A DNA stretch of 64,000 nt from Rhizobium sullae (GTDB lineage: Bacteria; Pseudomonadota; Alphaproteobacteria; Rhizobiales; Rhizobiaceae), in assembly GCF_025200715.1 (NCBI RefSeq), contig NZ_CP104143.1, forward strand, positions 1,736,001-1,800,000, given 5' to 3'. A program made the position numbers and the translations under genes. Below the pieces are notes generated by a model. The model was given only the letters and a program-made list of their open reading frames with translations, ran no database searches and was not told the origin of the DNA. Below, piece by piece: positions 40,134 to 50,904 of the stretch (position 1 is its first letter; each line of letters starts with the position of its first letter).

Positions 40134-42459
40134 ACACACTTTCCTTGTCATTTGACGCCGGGGCAGCGGGAGCTGGCTCGAGACGCGGCAGATGCACGCG
40201 GATCATGGCCCCCCTTCCCTGGTCGAAATCGGCGGGCGCATCATGCAGTTCCAGCTGCCCGCCATGCTCCTCAATGATCTTCTTGACGATTGCGAGACCG
40301 AGACCAGTGCCTTTCTCCCGCATCGTCATATAAGGCTCCAGGATGCCGTGCCGGTTTTCTACCGGCAGGCCCCGGCCGTTGTCGATGACATCGACCGTGA
40401 AACGGTCGCGGCTCTCATCCAACCACGCCCTGACGAGAACCTTCCGCTCGTCGCGCTCGCCGCTCGGCACAGCCTCGATGGATTCGACTGCATTCTTGAT
40501 CAGGTTTCCGAATGCCTGCCCTAGCATGCGGCTGTCGAACAGCCCCTCCAGCGGCTTGTCGCCGAATTCCTGCAGGAAGCTCACATGCGTATTGCCCATC
40601 TCACGCAGGAAGATGGCATCTCGGAGAATATTGCGCAGGTCGGCCTGTTCCTTCGTCGGCTTGGGCATGCGCGCGAAAGCCGAGAACTCGTCGACCATGC
40701 GGCCGATATCGCCAACCTGCCGGATGATCGTATCGGTACATTGATCGAAGACCGTGCGGTCCTCCTGATTGATCTGCTTCCCGTAACGGCGCTGGATGCG
40801 TTCGGCGGAGAGCTGGATCGGCGTCAGGGGGTTCTTGATCTCGTGGGCGATGCGCCTCGCCACATCGCCCCAGGCCGTCGAACGCTGCGCGATCACGAGA
40901 TCGGTAATGTCGTCGAGCGTGATCACGTAGGAGTCGCTCGTATCGCGAACTTCCTCGCGCGTGACCTGCACGCTCAACGTCCGCACCGTTCCGCCGCGCA
41001 CGAGGGCAATCTGCTTGCGGAAATCGCTGCGGTAGCGCGATGCGGCTTCGGTCAGCACCTGATCGACTTCAGGCGCAATCTCATTCAACTGCTTCCCGAG
41101 CATCTCGCCCGCCGGCAGCGACATCAGCGTCTCGGCAGAACTGTTGACGATGGTGATCCGCCGGTCGCTCTCGACCCCGATCACCGCGGCGGTCACACCC
41201 GACAGCACGGCCTCTATGAAGCGGCGGCGGTCATCGACCTCGTCCTTCGCCTCTAGTATCTCGTCACGCTGCGTGCGGATTTCCGAAATCATCTTGTTGA
41301 ACGTGCGCGACAGGTTTGCAACGTCGCCATCGACCGCATGAACCGGCACGACGATATCCATGTTGCCGGAGGCTACGCTGTCGGCTGCGGTGATCAGCAG
41401 GCGGATCGGCCGGACGATCCTGTCCGCGACGGCAATCGCCGTCCAGATCGCCGCAAGCAGCACGATTAGGGCAAAACCGATATAGAGAACCGCGAACGCA
41501 ATCTGCAGCGAGACCCGTCCCGCTTCCATCGAGCGGTATTCCGTCGCATTCTCCTCCATCATGCGCATCGCACCCATGACCTTCGGATCGACGGCACGCA
41601 CGGTGTAGAGGAACGCGCTTGGAATCTGCTCGAGTTTGATGATGGCGCCGACAAGGTTGGTCACGCCCGGCGGAATGAGCGTCGGCTGGCCGGCGGCGGC
41701 TTTCTGCAGGGCATCCTGCGGTATCGCCGGCAATGGCTTTTCGGTCTTGATGTCCGCCTGAACGATGACCGTACCGTCGCTCTCTACGAGGAATGCGCCG
41801 AGCAGCCCGCGGCCCCGCGCCTGGCGCGTCATCAATTCCCCGAAGCCCGTGCGGTCGAGATTGTAGAGCACCCGGTTGCGTTCCAGGTCGTTCGCCATGG
41901 AGATGGTCTGGCCCTGCAGGTAGCTGGCGTTCTCCATCATGTAGGCCTGGCCGATATTGCGCGACGAGCTGACGATGGACTGCGTGCGCAGCGCAAACCA
42001 GCGGTCGAGCCCGGCATTCAGCGTGATACTTGCAAAGATCGCTACCAGGATCGCCGGCGTGATGGCGACGATCGAGAACAGGACGACGATCCGGATGTGC
42101 AAACGGGCGGCGGCGCGGCCGCGCGTGCGCGCCTTAAGCAGCCGCGCAACTTCGCGTCCAATCAGCGCTATCAGCGCAAGCACGAAGAAGGAATTCACCA
42201 CGACCGAAGTGATGACGACGCGCGTCGTCGGGTCGATCGGCGTCACGCCCAGCAGGATGAAGAGCGTCAGCGTCGCGCAGAGCAACGCGCCGCCGGCCAA
42301 GACAAGACCCGGCAGCGCAAACAGCGCCCGGCGATCGGTGACGGTCGCAACCGTATCGCTGTCTGCCGCAGGCGATGCCGCATCCTGCTTCATCAAGTCA
42401 TCACTCCAAGCGGCAGAAGCCGGTATGTCACGGTCCATCGGCTGGATTTGATCGCCCAT
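40123..42459 (-). CDS. ntrY: Nitrogen regulation sensor histidine kinase NtrY
   Basis: A membrane kinase of about 778 residues. Near the N-terminus are hydrophobic spans (ALFALPGLVLAGGALLCATL; LFSIVAITPAILVAIFASIT), then a periplasmic sensor, another span (VLYIGFALIVLLAAIWTAIA), a HAMP domain, and a PAS domain (VLSGVTAAVIGVESDRRITI). The H-box is [20 protein letters not shown] with phospho-His in AHEIKNP, and ATP-binding motifs are NAVESIEAVPSG, DNGRGLP and KGTGLGLAIVKKI. The start is uncertain: ATG at 42459 has GGGG upstream, but ATG at 42483 or 42438 is possible. In the ntrBCYX cluster; it signals nitrogen or redox state to NtrX. Confidence 0.93.
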   Translation of the reverse strand: MGDQIQPMDRDIPASAAWSDDLMKQDAASPAADSDTVATVTDRRALFALPGLVLAGGALLCATLTLFILLGVTPIDPTTRVVITSVVVNSFFVLALIALIGREVARLLKARTRGRAAARLHIRIVVLFSIVAITPAILVAIFASITLNAGLDRWFALRTQSIVSSSRNIGQAYMMENASYLQGQTISMANDLERNRVLYNLDRTGFGELMTRQARGRGLLGAFLVESDGTVIVQADIKTEKPLPAIPQDALQKAAAGQPTLIPPGVTNLVGAIIKLEQIPSAFLYTVRAVDPKVMGAMRMMEENATEYRSMEAGRVSLQIAFAVLYIGFALIVLLAAIWTAIAVADRIVRPIRLLITAADSVASGNMDIVVPVHAVDGDVANLSRTFNKMISEIRTQRDEILEAKDEVDDRRRFIEAVLSGVTAAVIGVESDRRITIVNSSAETLMSLPAGEMLGKQLNEIAPEVDQVLTEAASRYRSDFRKQIALVRGGTVRTLSVQVTREEVRDTSDSYVITLDDITDLVIAQRSTAWGDVARRIAHEIKNPLTPIQLSAERIQRRYGKQINQEDRTVFDQCTDTIIRQVGDIGRMVDEFSAFARMPKPTKEQADLRNILRDAIFLREMGNTHVSFLQEFGDKPLEGLFDSRMLGQAFGNLIKNAVESIEAVPSGERDERKVLVRAWLDESRDRFTVDVIDNGRGLPVENRHGILEPYMTMREKGTGLGLAIVKKIIEEHGGQLELHDAPADFDQGRGAMIRVHLPRLEPAPAAPASNDKESVYGL

Positions 42460-42619
42460 GCAAAGCCCCGCCGTCTCAGCCATTCTGCCGAAACGACACC
42501 AGGCAGCCTGAAGCGTGCGCTTCAACGGCTTCAATGCGATGGCGATGGCGATGTCCAACCCTATGCGTGACCTTTAAGCAACGCATTGTGGCGAAAATGC
42601 AACGCGGCCTGCAGCATTG

Positions 42620-44071
42620 TCAAGCTGTTCGGGAGCTTCTGTAGACGGAGACGCCGAGTTCGCGGATCTTTTTACGCAACGTATTGCGGTTGAGACCGAG
42701 CAGGTCCGCGGCCTTGATCTGGTTGCCACGCGTGGCGGTCAGAGCTGCGAGGATCAGCGGATATTCCAATTCCGTCAGCACCCGGTCGTAAAGTCCTGGA
42801 GGCGGCAGGTTATCGCCGAAACTCGCGAAGTAGGCTCGCATGTTTTCTTCCACCGCCTGGGCGATCGTCATCGATCCTGTGCGGATCGGCCCCTTGTCGA
42901 TCGGGCTGTCCGGCACGTCGGAACGAAGCTCGGCTTCGATGATCTCGCGGGTGATTACGTCCTGTGGATAAAGTGCCACCAGGCGGCGGATCAGGTTCTC
43001 CAACTCGCGCACATTGCCCGGCCAGGCATAGGCCTTCATCAACTCGATGGCTTCCTGGTCAAACCGCTTGGTGCCGAGCCCTTCCTTTTCCGCCTGCTGG
43101 ATGAAGTGCCGGACCAGGTCCGGAATATCCTCCGCGCGGTCGCGCAGCGGCGGAAGCCGTAGCGGCACGACGTTCAGGCGGTAATAGAGGTCCTCGCGGA
43201 AGAGCCCTTGGTTGATCGCCTGCTTCAGGTCCTTGTTGGTCGCCGCGACGATGCGGACGTCCGTGCGGATCGGCGTACGCCCGCCGACTGTCGTATATTC
43301 GCCCTGCTGCAGGACGCGTAGAAGACGCGTCTGCGCATCCATCGGCATGTCGCCGATTTCATCGAGGAAAAGCGTGCCGCCCTCGGCCTGCTCGAAACGG
43401 CCGGTGGAGCGGGTCTGCGCGCCGGTAAAGGCGCCCTTTTCGTGGCCGAAGAGCTCGGACTCGATGAGGTCGCGCGGGATGGCCGCCATATTGATCGCCA
43501 CAAACGGTCCGTTGCGGCGCTTGCCGTAATCGTGCAGCGCGCGGGCCACGAGTTCCTTGCCGGTCCCGGATTCGCCCGTGATCATCAGCGTCAGGTCGGT
43601 CTGCATCAGGCGGGCGAGCACGCGGTAGATTTCCTGCATGGCCGCGGAGCGGCCGACAAGCGGCATGCCGTCCTGCATGTCTTCGTCGAGCTTGGCGGGC
43701 TTCCGCTTCGGCTCGGCGAGCGCCCGGCCGATGATGCCGATCAGTTCCGTGAGATCGAAGGGCTTGGGAAGATAGTCGTAAGCGCCCTTCTCAGAGGCTT
43801 TGATGGCCGTCATGAAGGTGTTCTGGGCGCTCATGACGAGCACCGGAAGGTCGGGGCGCGCCTTCTTGATTCGCGGCAGCAGATCGAAGGCGTTCTCGTC
43901 CGGCATGACGACGTCGGTCACGACCAGATCGCCCTCGCCTGCCGACACCCAGCGCCAGAGCGTGGCAGCATTGGAGGTGATTCGAACATCATAACCTGCA
44001 CGGCTGAGCGCCTGGTTGAGCACGGTACGGATGGCCGCGTCATCATCCGCGACGAGAATCGTTGCTGTCAT
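42620..44071 (-). CDS. ntrC: Nitrogen regulation response regulator NtrC
   Basis: A 483-residue sigma54 activator. The receiver Asp is in [17 protein letters not shown], near residue 54. The AAA+ domain has Walker [21 protein letters not shown], the intact sigma54 loop [16 protein letters not shown], Walker [20 protein letters not shown] and [20 protein letters not shown]. The C-terminal helix-turn-helix is [20 protein letters not shown]. Its ATG overlaps the ntrB stop by four bases. It activates glnA, glnII, nifA and other nitrogen-stress genes in relatives. Separated from ntrY by about 160 bases, which may hold an internal promoter. Confidence 0.97.
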   Translation of the reverse strand: MTATILVADDDAAIRTVLNQALSRAGYDVRITSNAATLWRWVSAGEGDLVVTDVVMPDENAFDLLPRIKKARPDLPVLVMSAQNTFMTAIKASEKGAYDYLPKPFDLTELIGIIGRALAEPKRKPAKLDEDMQDGMPLVGRSAAMQEIYRVLARLMQTDLTLMITGESGTGKELVARALHDYGKRRNGPFVAINMAAIPRDLIESELFGHEKGAFTGAQTRSTGRFEQAEGGTLFLDEIGDMPMDAQTRLLRVLQQGEYTTVGGRTPIRTDVRIVAATNKDLKQAINQGLFREDLYYRLNVVPLRLPPLRDRAEDIPDLVRHFIQQAEKEGLGTKRFDQEAIELMKAYAWPGNVRELENLIRRLVALYPQDVITREIIEAELRSDVPDSPIDKGPIRTGSMTIAQAVEENMRAYFASFGDNLPPPGLYDRVLTELEYPLILAALTATRGNQIKAADLLGLNRNTLRKKIRELGVSVYRSSRTA

Positions 44072-45216
44072 CGAGAAGTTCCTGTGGGGTTTGCAATTGC
44101 CGAATCGTCAGCCGAGGCATCCTTGGAGGCCGGCATGAGGACGCGGAACGTCGTCTTGTTGTTCTGGCTGTCGCATTCGATGATGCCGCCATGATCGCCG
44201 ATGATCTTGGCGACGAGTGCAAGGCCGAGGCCGCTGCCGTTCGTCTTCGTAGTGATGAACGGATCGAAGAGATGCGGCAGCAGGTCGGACGGCACACCGG
44301 GACCGTTGTCCTGGACGCAGAACTCCAGGGGCAGCGAGATCTTCTCGCGCGTTCCGGCGACAGAAAGGCGGATGCCGGGACGATAGGCCGTCGTCAGCAT
44401 GATCTCGCCGTCTTGCCGGTCGCTGACCGCTTCGGCTGCGTTCTTCACGAGGTTGAGGAAGACCTGCACGAGCTGATCGCGGTTGGCGTAAACCGCAGGC
44501 AGCGACGGGTCGTAATTCTCGGTTATGCGAATATGCCGGGCAAAGCCTGCCCTTGCCACCGCCTTCACATGGTCGAGCACCGAATGGATATTGACCGGCA
44601 GACGATCGACAGGCCGTTCGTCGGAGAAGACCTCCATGCGATCGACCAGCGACACGATCCGGTCGGTCTCATCGCAGATGAGCCTCGTCAGCGCGCGGTC
44701 CTCATCGATGACAGATTGCTCGAGAAGCTGGGCCGCACCGCGAATGCCCGAGAGCGGATTCTTGATCTCGTGGGCGAGCATGGATGCAAGGCCGGTCACC
44801 GATCTGGCGGCGGCGCGATGCGTCAGCTGACGATCGATCTTGTCGGCCATCGAGCGCTCCTGGAACACGACGACGACGGAGCCGGGCTCGCTGATCACCG
44901 GCGCGACGTAAATGTCGACCAGCTTGTCCTGGCCAAGGCGGGGCGAACTTAGATCGACGCGATATTCGTTGACGGGCGCCTTGCGCTCCCGCACCTGATC
45001 GATCAAGGCCAGAAGCGGGCTTCCAAACGGAATGAAGGTGGAAATCTTGTAGCGCGCGAGGTGCGAGGCACTCGCCCCAAAAAACGATTCCGCCTCCCAG
45101 TTGGCAAAGGCGATCAAGCCCGCCTCGTCGACCATCACCACCGGATTCTGGATCGCGTTCAGCACTGCCATCGCAACGGGGCTGCCGGTATGATCGGCTT
45201 GAACCTTGTCCATCAT
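44068..45216 (-). CDS. ntrB: Nitrogen regulation sensor histidine kinase NtrB
   Basis: A 382-residue soluble kinase/phosphatase for NtrC. It has an N-terminal PAS domain ([40 protein letters not shown]), an H-box with phospho-His ([20 protein letters not shown]), an N-box ([19 protein letters not shown]), and G-boxes ([40 protein letters not shown]). Two adjacent ATG codons are possible; I use the first because it overlaps the dusB stop as ATGA, with GGGAGG just before it. PII proteins normally govern it. Confidence 0.96.
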   Translation of the reverse strand: MMDKVQADHTGSPVAMAVLNAIQNPVVMVDEAGLIAFANWEAESFFGASASHLARYKISTFIPFGSPLLALIDQVRERKAPVNEYRVDLSSPRLGQDKLVDIYVAPVISEPGSVVVVFQERSMADKIDRQLTHRAAARSVTGLASMLAHEIKNPLSGIRGAAQLLEQSVIDEDRALTRLICDETDRIVSLVDRMEVFSDERPVDRLPVNIHSVLDHVKAVARAGFARHIRITENYDPSLPAVYANRDQLVQVFLNLVKNAAEAVSDRQDGEIMLTTAYRPGIRLSVAGTREKISLPLEFCVQDNGPGVPSDLLPHLFDPFITTKTNGSGLGLALVAKIIGDHGGIIECDSQNNKTTFRVLMPASKDASADDSAIANPTGTSR

Positions 45217-46205
45217 GCCGCCTCCCGGCTTTCTGAAATTTCCAAACGGGCCGTGAGCGCATCGCGAAGGCGCGAGACGACTTCTGCCGGTGTATGCGAC
45301 GTCATGATTGCCGTCTTCTCTGGAACCGGCAGCAAAGGCGCGAAGCGCTCCAGATACCAGCCCAGGTGCTTGCGGGCATGACGGATAGCCGTCGCCTCGC
45401 CATAGAAATCCAGCATCATTTCGTAGTGTTCTGCGACTATGTCGGGGATAACGCTTGCTGTCGGTGCAGCTTCCCCCGCCAGCACGCCCGCATGCCATGG
45501 CCTTCCCTGGCAACCGCGGCCGATCATCACCGCATCGGCGCCCGAGCGGCGAAGGATTTCTTGCGCATCTTCCGGCGTATCGACATCGCCGTTTGCGATC
45601 AGCGGAACGGAAATCACGTCGCGAACTGCGCGGATCGCGTCCCAATCCGCTTTGCCTTCATAGAACTGCATACGCGTGCGTCCGTGAATGGTGATCAGCT
45701 TCACCCCTGCATCTTCGGCGCGCTTGGCGATCTCGGGCGCGTTGAGCGATTTTTCGTCCCAGCCGAGGCGCATCTTCAGCGTCACCGGAACATCGACGGC
45801 CCTCACGGTTGCCTCGATCAGGCTCAGCGCATGATCCGGATCGCGCATCAGCGCCGAGCCCGAATAGCCGCCGATCACCTTCTTGGCCGGACAACCCATG
45901 TTGATGTCGATGACATCCGCGCCGCTGCCAGCGGCGATTTTTGCGGCCTCGGCCATCCAATGCGCCTCGCGGCCGGCGAGCTGCACCATATGCGGCTTGA
46001 AGCCCGCAGTCCTCAGTCGCGACCATGATTCGGCGGTGTTATTCACGAGCTCCCGGCTCGCCACCATTTCGGTCACGACCAGGCCCGCGCCGTAGCGCCA
46101 GGCGAGTTGCCTGAAGGGCATGTCGGTGACGCCGGACATCGGCGCCAGCACAACGCGGTTGCGCACGGAGACATTTCCGATCTGCAATGGCGCTGCAAGA
46201 TTCAT
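45213..46205 (-). CDS. dusB: tRNA-dihydrouridine synthase DusB (NifR3 family)
   Basis: A 330-residue FMN enzyme reducing uridine in tRNA D loops. Family segments are [40 protein letters not shown] (with catalytic Cys in GCPAKK), [20 protein letters not shown] and [20 protein letters not shown]. It is long known as nifR3 because it precedes ntrBC in rhizobia. The ATG at 46205 ([10 protein letters not shown]) was chosen, though its ribosome binding site is poor; a GTG at 46235 is an alternative. First gene of dusB-ntrB-ntrC, divergent from ispDF. Confidence 0.95.
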   Translation of the reverse strand: MNLAAPLQIGNVSVRNRVVLAPMSGVTDMPFRQLAWRYGAGLVVTEMVASRELVNNTAESWSRLRTAGFKPHMVQLAGREAHWMAEAAKIAAGSGADVIDINMGCPAKKVIGGYSGSALMRDPDHALSLIEATVRAVDVPVTLKMRLGWDEKSLNAPEIAKRAEDAGVKLITIHGRTRMQFYEGKADWDAIRAVRDVISVPLIANGDVDTPEDAQEILRRSGADAVMIGRGCQGRPWHAGVLAGEAAPTASVIPDIVAEHYEMMLDFYGEATAIRHARKHLGWYLERFAPLLPVPEKTAIMTSHTPAEVVSRLRDALTARLEISESREAA

Positions 46206-46380
46206 TCGATGCAATTGATTATCTTTCAGGCACACGGTAACGCTGCACTATTTTTAGCCATACTAAAGGGGCTTGCCAAGAGGCTTCGGTGAGAATTGAT
46301 ATTTTTTGGGCAGATGCTGGAAAGCGAGCCCCCAAGGCGGTAGAGAACTCATGCCACTTTCCGCGCATTTTTAGGGATTT

Positions 46381-47601
46381 ATGCCGCAAATGCATTCGAA
46401 GCAACCGATCTCGGCCGGAATTGTTATCGTCGCTGCCGGCCGCGGCGAACGGGCAGGCTCGCGTGAGGAGGGCCCGAAGCAATACCGCTCGATCGGCGGA
46501 AAGCCGGTTATCACCCATACGCTTGAAAACTTCATGACATGGGAGCACGCCGCCCATATCGTCGTCGTCATCCATCCTGACGACGACGCGCTGTTCGCGA
46601 AGGCGTTTCGCCAGGTGCTGTCCGCCCCACCGATCGAAACCGTTCACGGCGGGGCGACCCGACAGCAATCGGTTCTTGCTGGACTGAGGCATCTGAAGAA
46701 CAAGGGCATTACGCATGTCCTCATTCACGATGCTGTCCGTCCCTTCTTCGACCGCCGGCTTCTCGACCGGATCGCGGATGCACTGGTAGGCGGAGCGCCA
46801 GCCGTCCTGCCGGCAATGCCCGTTGCCGACACGCTGAAACGCGCCGACGGCACGGGCACGGTTCTGGAAACGGTGTCGCGCGAGCATCTTTTCGCAGCCC
46901 AGACGCCGCAATCCTTCGCCTTCGATGCCATCCTCTCGGCACATGAAAAAGCAAGCGAGACCGGCCGCACGGACTTCACGGACGATGCTGCAATTGCCGA
47001 ATGGGCGGGGATTCCCGTGACGATCGTCGAGGGTGCAGCCGATAACGTGAAACTGACGGTCAAACGGGATATCATCCTTGCCGACGACCGGCTTTCGTCA
47101 TCGCAACTGCCCGACGTGCGCACCGGCAACGGCTACGATGTGCATCAATTGGAAGCCGGCGATGGGGTCACGCTCTGCGGCGTATTCATCCCGCACGATC
47201 AGAGGCTCAGGGGCCATTCAGATGCCGACGTCGCGCTGCATGCCCTGACGGATGCGCTGCTGGCCACCTGCGGTGCCGGCGATATCGGCGATCATTTTCC
47301 GCCGTCCGATCCGCAATGGAAGGGTGCCGCCTCGTGCATCTTCCTCAAACATGCGGCGAAGATCGTGCGCGATCGCGGCGGCACGATCATGAATGCCGAT
47401 ATCTCGCTGATCGCCGAGGCGCCGAGGGTCGCTCCGCACCGCGACGCGATGCGTGCCAATCTCTCCGAATTTCTCGGCATTTCGATCGATCGCTGTTCGG
47501 TGAAGGCGACCACGAACGAGACGATCGGCTTTGTCGGTCGACGCGAAGGCATTGCGGCGATCGCGACTGCCACAGTCGTCTATCGCGAAGCAAGGCGGTG
47601 A
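46381..47601 (+). CDS. ispDF: Bifunctional IspD/IspF enzyme of the MEP isoprenoid pathway
   Basis: A 406-residue fusion. The N-terminal IspD (MEP cytidylyltransferase) shows [22 protein letters not shown]-type sequence, then [20 protein letters not shown] and [16 protein letters not shown]. The C-terminal IspF (MECDP synthase) starts near residue 250 with [20 protein letters not shown] and has [37 protein letters not shown] and [16 protein letters not shown]. The fused form is common in alpha- and epsilonproteobacteria. The intermediate enzyme IspE is not in the window. Coupled to the next gene, with 2 bases between them. Confidence 0.97.
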   Translation: MPQMHSKQPISAGIVIVAAGRGERAGSREEGPKQYRSIGGKPVITHTLENFMTWEHAAHIVVVIHPDDDALFAKAFRQVLSAPPIETVHGGATRQQSVLAGLRHLKNKGITHVLIHDAVRPFFDRRLLDRIADALVGGAPAVLPAMPVADTLKRADGTGTVLETVSREHLFAAQTPQSFAFDAILSAHEKASETGRTDFTDDAAIAEWAGIPVTIVEGAADNVKLTVKRDIILADDRLSSSQLPDVRTGNGYDVHQLEAGDGVTLCGVFIPHDQRLRGHSDADVALHALTDALLATCGAGDIGDHFPPSDPQWKGAASCIFLKHAAKIVRDRGGTIMNADISLIAEAPRVAPHRDAMRANLSEFLGISIDRCSVKATTNETIGFVGRREGIAAIATATVVYREARR

Positions 47602-47603
47602 GC

Positions 47604-48119
47604 ATGTTCCCAGCCGACATTCTTGCGCTCGCGGAAAGGATCGTCCGCGATTCCACGGTGGCAAAGACAATGATCTCGACGGCCGAATCCTGCACCGGCG
47701 GGCTGATCGTCGGAGCGCTCACGGAAATCTCCGGCTCCTCGGCAGTCGTCGATCGCGGCTTCGTCACCTATACCAACGCGGCCAAGATCGAGATGCTCGG
47801 CGTTCAGGAACGGACGCTCGAAGGCTTCGGCGCCGTTTCCGAAGAGACCGCACGGCAGATGGTCCACGGCGCGCTCTTGCGCTCCCGCGCCGACGTCGCG
47901 GTCGCCGTGACGGGGATCGCCGGGCCGGGCGGCGGTTCACCGGAAAAGCCGGTCGGGCTGGTTCATCTGGCGGCGAAATCGCGCAGCGGCGTGCTCATCC
48001 ATCGCAAGATGCTCTACGGCGATATCGGCCGCGACAAAGTGCGTCTTGCAACCGTGCAGACCGCGCTGGAAATGCTGGTTGCACTCCAAGAACATGGAGT
48101 CTGGAACAAAGAGCGCTGA
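47604..48119 (+). CDS. CinA C-terminal-domain family protein (nicotinamide-nucleotide amidase, PncC-like)
   Basis: A 171-residue protein corresponding to the CinA C-terminal domain alone. The family motif TAESCTGGLIVGALTEISGS is near residue 30, followed by FVTYTNAAKIEMLGV, GAVSEETARQMVHGALLRSR and AVTGIAGPGGGSPEKPVGLV. Stand-alone versions (PncC) deamidate NMN to nicotinate mononucleotide in NAD salvage. Two bases downstream of ispDF, so likely co-transcribed, although the pathways are unrelated. Confidence 0.9.
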   Translation: MFPADILALAERIVRDSTVAKTMISTAESCTGGLIVGALTEISGSSAVVDRGFVTYTNAAKIEMLGVQERTLEGFGAVSEETARQMVHGALLRSRADVAVAVTGIAGPGGGSPEKPVGLVHLAAKSRSGVLIHRKMLYGDIGRDKVRLATVQTALEMLVALQEHGVWNKER

Positions 48120-48157
48120 TGCCCTATGCTGGATTTCATACCGAGGGGGTTACGTCG

Positions 48158-48463
48158 ATGAAATATCTGACCGCAATGGGAGTCGTTTTGAGCTTGGGCT
48201 GCGTATCAGCCGCCGAGGCGCCATCGAACTATCAGACGTATCATGGAATCCGTGTCGATTCAGACCCGCTATTGCTCGCGAAATACGACCGCGCGGTCGG
48301 ATATTGCCAGTACGAGGCGATGTCCTGGCGGGGATCGCCAAATCCGTACAGCCTCGTTTACAACGCGGCCCTGAGAAGCTGCCTGTCCCGGCGCAACTTT
48401 ATTGATCGGGGCGCATATGCATATCCGGCAAACCGATACTTCGATCACTTCTTCGACCGCTAA
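48158..48463 (+). CDS. Small secreted protein of unknown function
   Basis: A 101-residue protein with an N-terminal signal sequence (MKYLTAMGVVLSLGCVSAAE) and probable cleavage after AEA; the Cys near residue 15 does not give a standard lipobox. The mature part has two Cys (YCQYEAMSWRGSPNPYSLVY and LRSCLSRRNFID) that may form a disulfide. The start follows GAGGGGG with acceptable spacing. It is 38 bases after the CinA-like gene. I do not recognise the family. Confidence 0.7.
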   Translation: MKYLTAMGVVLSLGCVSAAEAPSNYQTYHGIRVDSDPLLLAKYDRAVGYCQYEAMSWRGSPNPYSLVYNAALRSCLSRRNFIDRGAYAYPANRYFDHFFDR

Positions 48464-48492
48464 TGGCTGCCGCAGCGCTTTGATCGTCAGAG

Positions 48493-48936
48493 CTAATAGA
48501 TCGCTTCCGCCCTCTTTTCGAAGGCCTCAGAAAACATTCGGAAGGCGCGGTCGAACATCGAGCCCATCAAGGCGCCGAGAATCCGGCTCTTGAACTCGTA
48601 GTCGATGAAGAAATGGATGGTACAGCCGCCCTCGGCTGCCTCCTCGAAGCGCCAGCGGTTGTCGAGATATTTGAACGGCCCGTCGATATATTTGACGTCG
48701 ATGAAGCGCTCCGCCTTGTTGAGCAGCACCTGCGTCGTGAAGGTCTCGCGGATCGCCTTGTAGCCGACGGTCATGTCGGCAATCAACAAGATCTTGCCGT
48801 CGCGCTCCTTGCGGCTGCGGATGGACAGCGCTTCGCAGAGCGGCAGGAATTCCGGATAGCGTTCCACATCGGCTACGAGGTCGAACATCTGCTCGGCTGA
48901 ATGCGGGACACGGTGATGCGTTTCAAATTGCGGCAT
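48493..48936 (-). CDS. RatA/COQ10 family START-like protein (ubiquinone-binding type)
   Basis: A 147-residue SRPBCC-fold protein of the RatA/Coq10 family. Segments include HHRVPHSAEQMFDLVADVER, YPEFLPLCEALSIRSR and VKYIDGPFKYLDNRWRFEEA. In mitochondria Coq10 binds ubiquinone to support respiration; the E. coli RatA toxin label comes from one study. A coenzyme Q role is more likely here (inference), in line with nearby respiratory and lipoate genes. Nine bases downstream of the P-loop protein gene. Confidence 0.88.
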   Translation of the reverse strand: MPQFETHHRVPHSAEQMFDLVADVERYPEFLPLCEALSIRSRKERDGKILLIADMTVGYKAIRETFTTQVLLNKAERFIDVKYIDGPFKYLDNRWRFEEAAEGGCTIHFFIDYEFKSRILGALMGSMFDRAFRMFSEAFEKRAEAIY

Positions 48937-48945
48937 AATCGGCAG

Positions 48946-49512
48946 TTAAGCGGGAGAACCAAGAAGATCAAGAAGCTCACGCATCTGGCGGCGTGATTTT
49001 AGCTGGAGAACCGGAACATCGGGGCCGTGAGCGGCCATGGCGGCGAGAACGATCGGCGAATGCTTCTTTTCGAAGTTCCAGATGTAGCTCAGGAATTCGA
49101 GATCGACCTTCTCCGGGCAGCCGGGCGTCATTTCCGGCCGTGTACGCCCAATCCACTTCAGCCAGCGGCTGACGGCGCCCCAGACACATATCAGGCGCGG
49201 CATGCGGACCCACAGGACGATATCGGTCCGCGGCAGCCGGAGATCGAAGCTCGACGTATTGGTCCCGTCCATGATCCAGCGATCTTGCCTGACCCATTTG
49301 GCAATCAACGCCCGCTGCTCGGGCCTTGCCCGTTCGACCCAGCCCGGCAGCCAGAAGAATTCCCGATCCATGGAAACGAAAGGCAGATCGAAGCGCTTGG
49401 CGATGGTACGAGCTAGGGTCGTCTTGCCGCCACCGGAACAGCCGATGACGAGTACGCGATCAGCCGCCTTCAGCCGATGGGCGGCATCCCTGACATCGCT
49501 CAACCAGGCCAT
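48946..49512 (-). CDS. P-loop NTPase, adenylate kinase/shikimate kinase-like (unknown substrate)
   Basis: A 188-residue protein with Walker A VLVIGCSGGGKTTLARTIAK near residue 25 and a second motif WVRQDRWIMDGTNTSSFDLR, as in the FlaR/topology-modulation-type small NTPases. The LID-like part contains WLKWIGRTRPEMTPGCPEKV. It probably phosphorylates or senses a small molecule. The start at 49512 was chosen for its GGAGG with 5-base spacing. A hairpin with T run lies between lipA and this gene, so it may have its own promoter. Confidence 0.75.
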   Translation of the reverse strand: MAWLSDVRDAAHRLKAADRVLVIGCSGGGKTTLARTIAKRFDLPFVSMDREFFWLPGWVERARPEQRALIAKWVRQDRWIMDGTNTSSFDLRLPRTDIVLWVRMPRLICVWGAVSRWLKWIGRTRPEMTPGCPEKVDLEFLSYIWNFEKKHSPIVLAAMAAHGPDVPVLQLKSRRQMRELLDLLGSPA

Positions 49513-49525
49513 GGCATCCTCCAAG

Positions 49526-49551
49526 AAAAAGCCGCGGGACGATCGCCGCGG
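49526..49551 (-). terminator. Rho-independent terminator after lipA
   Basis: CCGCGG (49532-49537) pairs with CCGCGG (49546-49551) around an 8-base loop, followed on the minus strand by C and five T. It lies 28 bases beyond the lipA stop, and directly before the ribosome binding site of the P-loop gene. Confidence 0.75.
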
Positions 49552-49578
49552 TTTTCAGAAAATGCAAGCCTTCGTTGA

Positions 49579-50550
49579 TTATTCCGCCGCCATCAGCAGC
49601 TTCTTTTCGCGTGCCACCCTCAACCGGGCGAAGTCGTCGCCGGCGTGGTGCGAGGAGCGGGTGAGCGGGCTCGATGCCACCATCAGGAAGCCCTTGGTAT
49701 AGGCGACCGTCTCGTAGGACTTGAATTCCTCCGGCGTCACGAATTTTTCGACCTTGTGGTGCTTGCGGGTCGGCTGCAGGTATTGGCCGATGGTCAGGAA
49801 GTCGACATCAGCGGTGCGCAGATCGTCCATTAACTGCAGCACTTCGTTGCGCTCCTCGCCGAGGCCGACCATGATGCCGGACTTGGTGAACATCGTCGGG
49901 TCCAGTTCCTTCACGCGCTGCAGCAGGCGGATTGAGTGGAAATAGCGGGCGCCGGGGCGGACCGTCAGGTAATTCGACGGCACGGTTTCCAGATTGTGGT
50001 TGAAGACGTCCGGCTTGGCGGCGACGACGCGCTCAAGCGCGCCCGGCTTGCGCAGGAAGTCCGGCGTCAGGATCTCGATCGTGGTTGCCGGAGAGACGGA
50101 GCGGATCGCCCAGATCACCTTCTCGAAATGCTCGGCACCGCCGTCTTCTAGATCATCGCGGTCGACCGAAGTGATGACGACGTGGGAAAGCCCCATCTCT
50201 TTGACGGCCTTGGCGACGTTTTCGGGCTCGGCCATGTCGAGCGCGTTCGGCTTGCCGGTCGAGACGTTGCAGAAGGCACAGGCGCGGGTACAGATCTCGC
50301 CCATGATCATGAAGGTCGCGTGCTTCTTGTCCCAGCACTCGCCAATATTCGGACATCCGGCTTCTTCGCAGACGGTGACGAGCTTGTTTTCCCTCACGAT
50401 CGCGCGCGTTTCCGCATAGCCCTTCGAGGTCGGCGCCTTCACGCGGATCCAGTCCGGCTTGCGCAGCACTTCCGTATCTGGGCGGTTCGCCTTTTCCGGA
50501 TGCCGCACGCGCTTGGCGTCGGGATTGATCGTGTCGAGGATGGTTACCAT
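49579..50550 (-). CDS. lipA: Lipoyl synthase
   Basis: A 323-residue radical SAM enzyme inserting two sulfurs into octanoyl groups on E2 and H proteins. The auxiliary cluster Cys are in [16 protein letters not shown] (Cx4Cx5C) and the radical SAM cluster in [15 protein letters not shown] (Cx3Cx2C). [20 protein letters not shown] and [20 protein letters not shown] are typical. The terminal [10 protein letters not shown] carries the conserved RSSYHA-type tail with His for Tyr. The ATG at 50550 (MVTILDTI) matches the family N-terminus. It supplies the lipoyl cofactor to the pyruvate dehydrogenase encoded upstream at 53.9-57.7 kb. Confidence 0.96.
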   Translation of the reverse strand: MVTILDTINPDAKRVRHPEKANRPDTEVLRKPDWIRVKAPTSKGYAETRAIVRENKLVTVCEEAGCPNIGECWDKKHATFMIMGEICTRACAFCNVSTGKPNALDMAEPENVAKAVKEMGLSHVVITSVDRDDLEDGGAEHFEKVIWAIRSVSPATTIEILTPDFLRKPGALERVVAAKPDVFNHNLETVPSNYLTVRPGARYFHSIRLLQRVKELDPTMFTKSGIMVGLGEERNEVLQLMDDLRTADVDFLTIGQYLQPTRKHHKVEKFVTPEEFKSYETVAYTKGFLMVASSPLTRSSHHAGDDFARLRVAREKKLLMAAE

Positions 50551-50641
50551 TGCAGTGTCAACTTTCCGCCGCCCCATGCGGCTTCATCGGTCTGCACATA
50601 AGCGTTTTGATCGAATCTTACAATTCAAGCCGTGATGTGCA

Positions 50642-50890
50642 TTATCGCCGCACGAGCCGGGCGATGAATATCAGCAGGCAGGCGCCGAGGAAGCCGGTGA
50701 CGAAGTAGCCGAGCCGTCCTCCCGCCACTTCGATATGAAACTGCGCCAGGATGGCCGTCGCGACCACCGAGCCGACGATGCCGAGCACAATATTGAGGAG
50801 AATTCCGTATCGCGCTTCCATCAGCTTGCCGGCGAGCCAGCCCGCAAAACCGCCGATGATGATTGCCGCTATCCAGCCGACGCCTTCCAT
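50642..50890 (-). CDS. GlsB/YeaQ/YmgE family membrane protein (copy 1)
   Basis: An 82-residue protein with three hydrophobic segments: WIAAIIIGGFAGWLAGKLME, LLNIVLGIVGSVVATAILAQ and LGYFVTGFLGACLLIFIARL. The glycine-rich pattern is that of the transglycosylase-associated/GlsB stress family of unknown mechanism. It lies 14 bases downstream of a second, divergent member, so the pair arose by old tandem duplication or they form a hetero-oligomer (inference). Confidence 0.88.
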   Translation of the reverse strand: MEGVGWIAAIIIGGFAGWLAGKLMEARYGILLNIVLGIVGSVVATAILAQFHIEVAGGRLGYFVTGFLGACLLIFIARLVRR

Positions 50891-50904
50891 GAGTGTCCTT
50901 TTCC

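Noticed and set aside
39440..40277. Loss of function of NtrX because GAFTGA is missing
   Set aside because: Absence of the sigma54 loop is normal in the NtrX family, so it is noted in the entry and not treated as damage.
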